Assembly: GCA_903876875.1 (NCBI GenBank) | Contig: CAIRBT010000176.1 | Span: forward strand, 1 to 64,000 | Source of the DNA: an uncultured Geobacteraceae bacterium | GTDB taxonomy: Bacteria > Desulfobacterota > Desulfuromonadia > Geobacterales > Pseudopelobacteraceae | DNA length: 64,000 bases | Reading direction: 5' to 3' | Made by a program: the position numbers and the translations under genes | In this document: positions 30,701 through 36,272 of the stretch, in pieces | Numbering within the stretch: the first letter of the stretch is position 1 | Layout: the number at the start of each line of letters is the position of its first letter | The notes under the pieces: model-generated | The model's input: only the letters and a program-made list of their open reading frames with translations | What the model was told of the DNA's origin: nothing | Database searches by the model: none

Positions 30701-33700
30701 TGCGGAATGGTCAGATTACTAATGGCAGCGGTTGACAGTCCCCGAATCTGGTTGGGTAACAGATTGCTCAGCGTGGTTGTACTTAACTGAGACACCTGAT
30801 CGGTCGTCAGGTAGCCGATTTCGCTCTGGAGCAACGCCTGGAGGTTTACGGTTGTAAGGGCGTCTATTTTTGAGACTGACAGTGCCTGAATCTGTGCACT
30901 GGTTAATACGGCCATCTGGCTTACGGAAAAATCGTTAAGGGTAACGCTATTCAAACCGTTGAGGGTTGCCGGAGCGATGGCACGCATATCGCCGTTGCTC
31001 AGTGTCTGCAGTGCAACCGAGCCAAGATTATTGAGCGTAGTGGCGGTAAGGCCAGCAATTTGAATAGTCGACAGCGGTGCCAGCAGCGCGGTAACGCTGA
31101 CCAACTGGGCGTTGGTGAGACTATGAACCGCCGAACTGGACAGATTGGACATCTGGGTGGTGGTCAGATTACTCAGGGTCGTCGTGGCCAGCAAAGAGAC
31201 CTGATCCGAGGTCAAGGCGGCAATTTCCGTGCCGGTAAACGACTGGAGGTTGATTGAGGTCAGGGCGTCAAGCTCCGAAGCCAGCAGTGCCTGCATCTGA
31301 GCCGTTGTCAAGCTACTCAGCTGACTGGTGGTAAACTGATTTAACTGGGCTGTCGCCAAATTGGAAATTGCTGAGACCGAAATCCCCATGACGTTGCTAT
31401 TACTAATCTGCGTTAACACCGTGGTGGTAAGTGAGTTCAGCGTATCGGCAGACAGTGCCTGAAACTGGGCGGCTGTCAAGTTGGATAATAGGGTAGTTCC
31501 CAGGGCACCAACCTGCAGATTGCTCAGACTCCCCACGGCGGAGCTCGACAGGTTATTCATCTGGGTGGTGGTCAGCATACTCAGGGTGGTGGTACCGAGT
31601 TGACTTACCTGATCACCGGAGAGAGCGGCAATTTCGTCCACGGATAGCTGCTGAAGCGTGGTGGTGAGCAGGGCATCAAGATCCGAAAAGGGCAGTGCCT
31701 GCATCTGCACCGAGGTCAGGTAGTTTAGCTGTGTCGCGGTAAAATTGTTCAGTGCCGCCGTGGTCAACGACGAGAGCTGAACGGCAGTCAGTGCCTGTAC
31801 TTCAGACTGAATGAGTGCGTGAACGCTTGTGGTAACCAGGGCGTTCAGATCGTCGGTGCTGATGGCCTGTATCTGAGCCGTCCCGAGGGAGGCCAACTGG
31901 CTGGTGGTCAGGTTATTAATCTGTGTCGTGGAGAAATTACCAATTTGGCCCACCGACAGGCTATCGATAACAGTAGTGCTCAAGGCCTGAAGAGTACCCG
32001 CAGTGAGGGCGTTCAGGTCGTCACTGCTCAGGGCTTGAAGCTGTGCCGTCGACATGGCGGCAAACTGGCTGGTGGTCAGGCCGTTGATCTGTACCGTGTT
32101 GAGACCCGCGATGGTTGACACGGTCAACGCCTGAATCTGGCTGCTGCTCAACTCACTGACAATGGTACTGTTGAGGGCACTTACCTGACTGGCCTTGAGT
32201 CCCCGTATCTCCGTCGAGGTCAGTGACTGGAGAGTCCCCTGAGTCATGCTGTTGAGTGCGGTGCTACTGATGGCCTGAATCTGGGTAACACTCAGGTTTG
32301 CCAGCTGGCTCCCCCCCATGTTATTGAGAACCTGAGTAGAGAAGTTACCTATCTGGTTCGCCGTCAACGACTGCACCTGAGCCGACGAGAGCCACTGCAT
32401 CGTCGTTGAGGTGAGTGCGTTCAGATCCTTGCTATTCAGCGACTGAATCTGGCTGGTGGTTAATTTGGCCACCTGCCCGGAGATCATATTATTGAGGACT
32501 GTAGTGGCAAGTGCCCCCACCTGTGCCGCTGTCAGTGCCTGAATCTGCACGGAGGTAAGAGCCTGCAGGTTACCCGTGGTCAGTGCATTGAGATCGGTAC
32601 TGGTGAGCTTTTTAATCTGGTCACTGCTCAGGGCTACAACCTGCTGGGTACTCATGCCATTTAAAGCCTGGGTGGCAAGAGATTGCAACTGACCGGTGGT
32701 CAGTGCCCGAATCACTGCCGTACTCAGAGCCTGCATACTGTTGGAAGAGAGGGCATTCAGGTTGGTACTGTTCAGGGACTGGATCTGTTCTGTGGTAATG
32801 AGAGCAACCTGATTGACACCCAGATTATTGAGAACGGAGGTTCCCATTGCTGCAAACTGTGTACCAGACAGGGCGAGTATGTCGGACGACGACAGATTCT
32901 GCAGACTGGTGGAGGAGAGTGCATTCAGACTGCTGCCGCTCAGTGCCTGAACCTGACCGGTTGTGAGAGCCACCATCTGGGTGGTGGTCAGACTGCTCAC
33001 CTGAGCGGTACCCAGATTATGCACGGCATCAGTTGTCAGTGCCTGTATCTGGCTGGTGCTCAACACACTGACCGCCACCGTACTCAGGGCGGTCAGCTGA
33101 CTGGCAGACAGGGCACGAATCGCCGCCGTACTCAGGGCCTGCAGGTTCAAAGAGGTCAGACCGTTCAGGTCGCTACTGGTGATCCCCTGAATCTGATCAC
33201 TGGTCAGCTTAGCGAGCTGCGTTACACTCATGTTGTTCAGAGCGGTAGTCGTCAGGGTGGAGAGCTGAAGCGTTGTTAAGGCACCGATCTGGGCTGAATC
33301 GAAGTACTGCAGACTCACCGAAGCAAGGTTGTTCAAGTCATCACTACTGAGCGCCTGCAGCTGATCGGTGGTCAACTTTGTCAACTGTGCCTGATTTAAC
33401 CGATTAATGGCGGTTGTGCTCAGAGCACCGATCTGGAGTGACGTCAGTGCCCGCACTTCAACGCTGGTCAGGGCATTCAGGTTTGTTGTCAGCAGCGCAT
33501 TGAGGGCATCACTCCCGAGGACGGTCACCTGGTCGGTGGTCAGATTGGCAATCTGAGCGGTCGTCATGGCATTGAGTATTGTTCCGGTCAAGTTGGACAG
33601 CTGAGTACTGGTCAGGGCACGAACCTCAACGGAAGTCAGAGCCTGCAACTGAACCGATGTCAGGGCATTCAGATCCGTACTGGTTAACAGCTGAATCTGC

Positions 33701-35643
33701 TCGGTCTTGAAAGCAACCAACTGGGTGCTGCTCAGGGTATTCAGCAGGGAGGTACTAAATCCGCTCAGCTGCACATCGGTCAGGGCACGGATATCGGCAC
33801 TGTTGATCGCCTGCAAATTCACCGAACTCAGGGCATTAATATTGTCACTACTGAGCGTCTGAATCTGGGCGGTGGTGAGGGCGGCGACCTGCCCGGCACT
33901 CAACGCATTCAGCTGACCCAATGAGAGTGCATTCACGGCATCGACGGAAAGGTATCCGACCTCGGCAGTGGCAAGCCTGCCAAGGGCGGTGGTGGTCAGG
34001 GCGGTTACCTGAGCGGTCGTCAGGGCACCGATTTCAACGGAAGTTAACGCCTGCAGGTTAGTTGAGTTAAGTCCGTTCAGGGCATCACTGTTAAGAGCCT
34101 GCACCTGATCGTTGGTCAGCCACCGCATCTGCTGGGTACCCAAGTTATTAAGAACCGTACTCCCCATGGCACCGACCTGATTCGCATCCGCCGTCAGTGC
34201 CGAGATTTCAGCAGAATTGAGGGCTCGCAGTGTTGTGGAGGTCAGGGCGTTGAGGGCATCACTACCGATGGCTTTGATCTGGGTATCCGGCGTCAACCAA
34301 CCGAGCTGGCGACTGGTCATATTATTGAGCACCGTGGTGTTCAATGCCCCCAACTGAAGTGCCGAAAGAGCCATAACTTCATCGGAGTTTAACGCATTCA
34401 GATTGTTTTGGGAGAGACTGTTCAGATTATCACTACCGATGGCCTTGATCTGATCCGTCGTTAACCAGCTGATCTGGCGTGTCGTAAGATTGCTTAATAC
34501 GGCAGTACCCAGTGCTGCTATCTGAGCCGTTGACAGGACGATTATTTCGGCCTGATTCAGTGCCTGCAGATTATTTGTCTGGAGTGCATTCAGCGCGTCA
34601 CTCCCTATGGCCTGCAGTTGATCATTCGTCAGCTTGGTCATCTGAACCGTACTCATGTTGCCCAGTGCCGAAGCGGTCAGATTGGATATCTGGGTGGCCG
34701 TCAATGCACGAAGGTCGTCGGACCCGAAGGCCTGCATGTTTACCGAACCAAGGGCATTCAGATCATCACTGGACAGGTAGTGCACCTGCGCCGTGGTCAA
34801 AGCGGCAATCTCATCGGTTCGCATAGACCCCAGCTGTTCACTGCTTAACCGTGCAATGACATCATTCTGAAGTGCCTTTATTTGGGCGGTGCTGAGGGTT
34901 GAGGTAAAGGTTGTGGCAAGGGCTGCCATCTCGGAAACAGAAATGGAAGCGATATCGGCAGTGGTAAATGCCTGTACATTAATGCTCCCCAAGGCGTTGA
35001 GGTTTTCCGAATTGAGGGCTTGAAACTGGGACGTCGTCATGGCCGCCAGCTGTGCGGTGGCCATCTTGGTCAACACAGCCGTGTCGAAATTATTTACCTG
35101 TATTGTTTTTAACGCCCGAATATCATCGGTACCAATGGCCTGAAGGTTGGAAGAACCGAGGGCGTTCAGATTATCGCTGCCGATGGCCTGAACCTGGGCT
35201 GTGTTGAGCGCCAGTATCTGAGCCGTCGTCATCGAACTCAGTACCGTTGTGGTAAAACCAGCAATCTGCGATGTTTTCAGAGCGGCAATATCTGCGGTCG
35301 TAATGGCTTGGAGGTTGGCCGTTACCAAGACATTCAGATCGTCAACATTGATGACCTTAATTTGGCTCGTGGTCAGGGCAGAAATCTGTGCCGAGCTGAG
35401 CAGGTTCAGTGCCGAGGTATTAAGATTGGCCACCTGAACAGTTGTCAGCACCTGAAGATGAGCAGAGTCGAGTACCTGCAACTGGGTCGAGTTGAGTACA
35501 TTCAGGCCGTCACTGGTTATGGCCTGAATCTGTGCCGTACTGAAAAGGACCAAATCATCCGTTGACATACCACTGATCTGCTGTGTACTCAGTTGCGCAA
35601 TCGAATCAGTAGCTAATCTATTGTAAAATGTACTCGTACTCAT
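21745..35643 (-). CDS. Giant octapeptide-repeat type I secreted protein (4632 aa)
   Basis: 4632 residues, start ATG with GGAGG 6 bases upstream. There is no N-terminal signal peptide and I saw no cysteine. Residues about 9-4350 are roughly 540 copies of an eight-residue unit, [S/T][S/T]x[Q/D/N][I/L/V]x[A/N][L/M/I], arranged mostly in sets of seven (56 residues). The set runs TTDQIQAI, GSDNLNAL, SSTNLQAL, TSAEIRAL, TTAQISNL, TTAVLNNM, TTRQLGWL. The C-terminal 280 residues hold a calcium-module found in RTX-like exoproteins, with EF-hand-like loops DLNADG, DVNNNGVID, DSNKDGVIN and DGNSDGVSQ. The tail, ending GPKDFLS, probably carries the type I secretion signal. Divergent HlyB/HlyD genes and flanking GT41 genes suggest an exported, glycosylated surface protein or adhesin. 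Function is inferred. Confidence 0.88.
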   Translation of the reverse strand: MSTSTFYNRLATDSIAQLSTQQISGMSTDDLVLFSTAQIQAITSDGLNVLNSTQLQVLDSAHLQVLTTVQVANLNTSALNLLSSAQISALTTSQIKVINVDDLNVLVTANLQAITTADIAALKTSQIAGFTTTVLSSMTTAQILALNTAQVQAIGSDNLNALGSSNLQAIGTDDIRALKTIQVNNFDTAVLTKMATAQLAAMTTSQFQALNSENLNALGSINVQAFTTADIASISVSEMAALATTFTSTLSTAQIKALQNDVIARLSSEQLGSMRTDEIAALTTAQVHYLSSDDLNALGSVNMQAFGSDDLRALTATQISNLTASALGNMSTVQMTKLTNDQLQAIGSDALNALQTNNLQALNQAEIIVLSTAQIAALGTAVLSNLTTRQISWLTTDQIKAIGSDNLNSLSQNNLNALNSDEVMALSALQLGALNTTVLNNMTSRQLGWLTPDTQIKAIGSDALNALTSTTLRALNSAEISALTADANQVGAMGSTVLNNLGTQQMRWLTNDQVQALNSDALNGLNSTNLQALTSVEIGALTTAQVTALTTTALGRLATAEVGYLSVDAVNALSLGQLNALSAGQVAALTTAQIQTLSSDNINALSSVNLQAINSADIRALTDVQLSGFSTSLLNTLSSTQLVAFKTEQIQLLTSTDLNALTSVQLQALTSVEVRALTSTQLSNLTGTILNAMTTAQIANLTTDQVTVLGSDALNALLTTNLNALTSVEVRALTSLQIGALSTTAINRLNQAQLTKLTTDQLQALSSDDLNNLASVSLQYFDSAQIGALTTLQLSTLTTTALNNMSVTQLAKLTSDQIQGITSSDLNGLTSLNLQALSTAAIRALSASQLTALSTVAVSVLSTSQIQALTTDAVHNLGTAQVSSLTTTQMVALTTGQVQALSGSSLNALSSTSLQNLSSSDILALSGTQFAAMGTSVLNNLGVNQVALITTEQIQSLNSTNLNALSSNSMQALSTAVIRALTTGQLQSLATQALNGMSTQQVVALSSDQIKKLTSTDLNALTTGNLQALTSVQIQALTAAQVGALATTVLNNMISGQVAKLTTSQIQSLNSKDLNALTSTTMQWLSSAQVQSLTANQIGNFSTQVLNNMGGSQLANLSVTQIQAISSTALNSMTQGTLQSLTSTEIRGLKASQVSALNSTIVSELSSSQIQALTVSTIAGLNTVQINGLTTSQFAAMSTAQLQALSSDDLNALTAGTLQALSTTVIDSLSVGQIGNFSTTQINNLTTSQLASLGTAQIQAISTDDLNALVTTSVHALIQSEVQALTAVQLSSLTTAALNNFTATQLNYLTSVQMQALPFSDLDALLTTTLQQLSVDEIAALSGDQVSQLGTTTLSMLTTTQMNNLSSSAVGSLSNLQVGALGTTLLSNLTAAQFQALSADTLNSLTTTVLTQISNSNVMGISVSAISNLATAQLNQFTTSQLSSLTTAQMQALLASELDALTSINLQSFTGTEIAALTSDQVSLLATTTLSNLTTTQMSNLSSSAVHSLTNAQLVSVTALLAPLSTIQIAGLTATTLNNLGSVALQTLSNGDMRAIAPATLNGLNSVTLNDFSVSQMAVLTSAQIQALSVSKIDALTTVNLQALLQSEIGYLTTDQVSQLSTTTLSNLLPNQIRGLSTAAISNLTIPQINNLGTSQMLGLTTAQLRALSSTEINSMSSTNLQVLTAGEVAALSTVVINNLTTSQLAQLTTFQLGWLSTAQVQALNGATLETLSSTSMQLLSASEIRAFTTSQVTTTVLSKLSTTQVQALPTATINALSTGQLAGLSTSQMVVLTTAQVQALSSNALNSLSTNSLRALTSSEVVALSTAQINALNSTALNNMTSAQLAAFTSAQAQALTTVDLQGITSTNLQALSSDNIVALTTDQLTALTATTLNKLSTTQLASLTTAEFQILNFSNLTGLNSINLQALTTADIATVSSDQVTSLTTAFISNLSTTQLVALTPAALNNLSTTQFTSMGTSLMAALTSDQAAALSVNELNAITSVNLQVMSSDAVTALSDVQLAAIGTNLLNRMSTAQMSLLTTVQVRALGSSVLNALSSTNLQALGSDDVQSLSTVQISGIVSATLNKLSTAQMSVLTASQVQALSSVHLNGLITGNLQALTTDTIAALTTAQLGSVSTNLLNNLSSAQVAALTSTEFKALSTDVLNALTSTTLQELATAAVATLTTAQISALFTTFTSALSSDQIKVLSTADIVSLSSEQATTLTTSQLAALTTAQARALSSDNLNALSSNSLRALSSDDVAALSAAQIAAFDPEVLNSLTVGQMAALGTTQIKAISTDNLNGLTSTNLQAFVSTEIGALSTLQLSSLSTTVLNGMTSSQLRWLRSDQIQALGSEALNALTSTSIQALNSVEIGALTTAQITALSADVLNRLTSDQAAALGSAQVRALNSEGLNGLNSSNLQAFDTIDIAALSTAQLSAVNSSFLNNLSTLQVAALSTTEFRALGTDNLNALNSTNVRAFTTAAVATLTSSQLSDLNTSFVAALATAQVKALSTSFIGSLNIEQMTALSSAQVAALTTAQTRVLATDNLNSLESLRMQAMTTDDIRALTSVQINSLTTAALNNLSTRQLSLLGTDQVRAISSDDLNVLNSVGLQALVSSEVMALSTLQLNNITTAILNNLTSRQVGWLTSSQLQAIGSDTLNGMTSLNLQTMTSTEIGFLSTTQVENLTTAILNNLTTRQIGWLNAAQIQAMGSSELNSIASLNLQAFTSAELAALTTAQISSLDTVALNNLSTRQLGWLRSDQIQALTSGELNGLTTANLQAFVSAEIMSLSTDQIAVLSTGLLNGLTTRQISWLTTDQVRALGSDSLNALSSINMRALNSSDIAALTTDQISNFNTTALNALSSRQISQLGSDQLRAIPTDSLNNLIDVNLQAIGTVNIQTLTTEQVNNFSTVLLNSLKTAQVAALTSVQIQAISSADLNALGSANFRALSTDQIAALTTAQISSFDTTVIDKLSSLQLASLTTAEFRALGTANLSAMSVSNVKSLSTAAIASLTATQLSALGTSFSSGLSTVQIGVLSTADMLNLTTDQVAALSIDQLGALSTAQVRALNTNAINALNSTKLQTLSSDDILALSTAQVKAFSTDVLNNLSSAQITILTSVQIPAISSADLNALTTVTMRLLSTGEIRALTTAQINQLSTAALNGMSTTQLASLSTVQVRALSATDLNALTSNNMRVLTTAETAALTTEQVAALTTSALYGMSTSQLSHLTTGQVQVIGSDSLNSLGSVNLQAFSTAEIAALTSGQVSGLYTTMVQALGTAQVAALSPANITLMAGAQINSWNTAQFSALTSAQTRALSSDNIIGLGSANMRALGTEDIRNLTTDVIAVFTTTALTNMSTTQLSALTTAQVKALTADHLMSLGSTNMQSLTTAEVATLTTDQISGVNSSTLSGLATSQIKALTTAVIDVLTTSQLNGLGTALLAQLSTVQIQAIGSEALNSLTPGNLQAFTPAEIAAFDNEQVTSLTTAALNGLTSIQLQSFTVNQMTQLTSAELNSLNSTNMPALTTVEIRALTTGQLSDLNSSALHNMSSRQVGALSATQVAVLSADALNGLVSTSLQAIGSTAIRALTTDQVSALNTTALNGMSTYQIAMLGTGQIQALAGDTLNGFDPSHLLALSSTEVAALTPLQITGLNTTTVSTLSNNQVRALTTLDINVFNSIQLNSLTVSQMAALSSGQVRALSSDGVNALTSTNMQAMTLAELKGLSTTQVSNFSTSVLNGMTTYQVASLNTALIPSLTSTNLNALTSTILRAVATAAVKALTTDQVNAFTTTAVSYLTSAQVKALTTAEITAMTAAQFNSMSAAVMGVLGTAQVRALTTDALNAISSTNIQALNSVDIRSLTTAQINALNTTGITNLSVAQLTSLTTAEIQALKAGSINALSLGQVLDSVTLQPLNTVNIQTLSTAQVAAFTTGQINGFSTTTISLLTNVQLKALTTAEINSLNTAQFGSLSSAQITLLSVGQIAALNAADLNSMSSANLNVLTTPSVRALTTAQVNALTSATLNQLTSVQVGMLTTSQIRSMNSTALNGLSTTNLTVLSTAAVRSLSTAQINALAVSQINQLLSSQVVSLTSIQIAALSTTALNTMSTVSLVLLTSAQVASLSTNQMGALTTSTLNSLTIGQMAALTTGQVRVLPASEFDALTTTNLRALSTADVRALTTAQINGLGTAVLNSMTSAQLGALTTAQVRAISTTDLNVLSTASLQAFNTADVRALSTSQINSLATTLFANMSTAQVSALTTDQVRNLTPAMLNALGTTNLVKLNTADIAALTTAQVVGLTTTSIVALSTAQVKAMTTTDIAAIHTAYQAQPPFTTAQIAAMTNDQITKLTTSPIVLNLDGLGIKTVAVSAGINYDLNADGTAENVGWLTSGSGFLVRDVNNNGVIDNGSELFGTSTVMPDGSIAPDGFAALAAVDSNKDGVINSADAAWNSLRVWVDGNSDGVSQPSELFTLSSLGVAEMGLNAVKTTIANNGNFILLDSTYKTTDGTVHDLADVYFGFSDPAGPQVLAPQLAAGLAQNDITTLAGAAKPVDVFNGTVPVPFNTSVIAPVVLDTTVLNGAPTEAAVLTGQQTVWKPAGTMMVYGDDHKSGVVVPQSTHVPTGPKDFLS
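22590..35620 (-). repeat. 24-bp coding repeat array with 168-bp higher-order period
   Basis: About 13 kb of imperfect 24-bp units encode the octapeptides of the giant protein. Phase is kept almost throughout, with a few 1-, 2- or -3-residue slips, such as the nine-residue TPDTQIKAI and ten-residue TADANQVGAM units. Synonymous codons vary widely between units, so the array is old rather than freshly amplified. Occasional extra octads shift the seven-unit register. Confidence 0.92.
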
Positions 35644-35811
35644 CTCAAGCCTCCGCTCTTATAGTTAATCTTTTTGTAATATAAATGGCTTCATACACCG
35701 CACCAGTAACCGGCGGGAACCGCCCAACGTATCACTGAGGTGTGGCTGGCAACGGTTCACTGAACAACGTAGCCCACATAAAATCCGGGAATCCTAGCAT
35801 GATTTTAGATT

Positions 35812-35840
35812 CTTTTACTATTCTAATCAAATAATGTCAA
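35812..35840 (-). promoter_or_regulatory. Probable promoter of the giant repeat gene
   Basis: On the minus strand TTGACA (35835-35840) and TAAAAG (35812-35817) are spaced by 17 bases. This would give a leader of about 160 nt before the giant gene. Confidence 0.5.
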
Positions 35841-36008
35841 GCAAGTTAGAAAGAAACTCATAGTGAGCTCATCGGTAAACGGTAATCTGAACTTTAGAAT
35901 TATCTGCAATTAATTTTAAAAAGAATGAAAAATATTTTTTTGTGCGTGGCCAACTGCCGCTTGATGCTACGTGAAAATGGCTTAATTCCGTTATAACTAT
36001 CATGAATT

Positions 36009-36034
36009 GTTGGGCACGCCTTGCTTTGCCCAAC
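36009..36034. repeat. Intergenic hairpin GTTGGGCA/TGCCCAAC
   Basis: A perfect 8-bp stem with a 10-base loop between divergent genes. It looks like a small repetitive palindrome rather than a terminator, because no T run follows on either strand. Confidence 0.5.
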
Positions 36035-36063
36035 CGACGAAACAACCACCTGATAGATACTGG

Positions 36064-36127
36064 TTTTTTCTGAGTGCCCGTATTCCCACCTTGTGCTCTG
36101 TGCCTCCGCGTCAAAAACCGCCGTTGC
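36064..36127 (+). repeat. Fragment of the dispersed intergenic repeat
   Basis: The words GTGCCTCCGCGTCAAAAA and CCGCCGTTG match the tail of the element at 42161-42293 (TATCTCCGCGTGAACAAACGCCGTTG region) with the same order and spacing. The hairpin head is missing. Confidence 0.55.
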
Positions 36128-36192
36128 GATAATTACGCACATACGCAACGCAACAGATTAACCCCGGCACACCACACGATCGCTACTTTCCT

Positions 36193-36221
36193 TAGACAAT
36201 CTAATAAGAATACTGTATAGT
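36193..36221 (+). promoter_or_regulatory. Probable promoter of the exporter operon
   Basis: TAGACA (36193-36198) and TATAGT (36216-36221) are spaced by 17 bases, about 50 bp before the ABC exporter start. Confidence 0.5.
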
Positions 36222-36272
36222 CAGCCAGATACGTACCAATCCCATTAATTTTTTTTCACACAGGTTCTGTCC

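Larger units (their letters stand above)
35644..36272. other. Divergent intergenic region between giant gene and exporter
   Basis: 629 bp without a convincing gene. It holds a promoter-like pair for each direction (35812-35840 minus, 36193-36221 plus). It also holds a hairpin with stem GTTGGGCA/TGCCCAAC at 36009-36034, and a fragment related to the dispersed repeat seen at 42.2 and 56.5 kb (about 36064-36127). The region is AT-rich near 35.8-35.95 kb. Short open frames here have no coding features. Confidence 0.7.

Noticed and set aside
22145-35437. Plus-strand open frames opposite the giant gene (for example 28754-29248 and 32683-33279)
   Set aside because: They mirror the repeat in another frame, have no consistent ribosome-binding sites and no protein family features.
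22590-35620. 24-bp direct repeats as a CRISPR-like array
   Set aside because: Repeats are imperfect, contiguous without unique spacers and encode in-frame octapeptides of one long gene; there are no cas genes.
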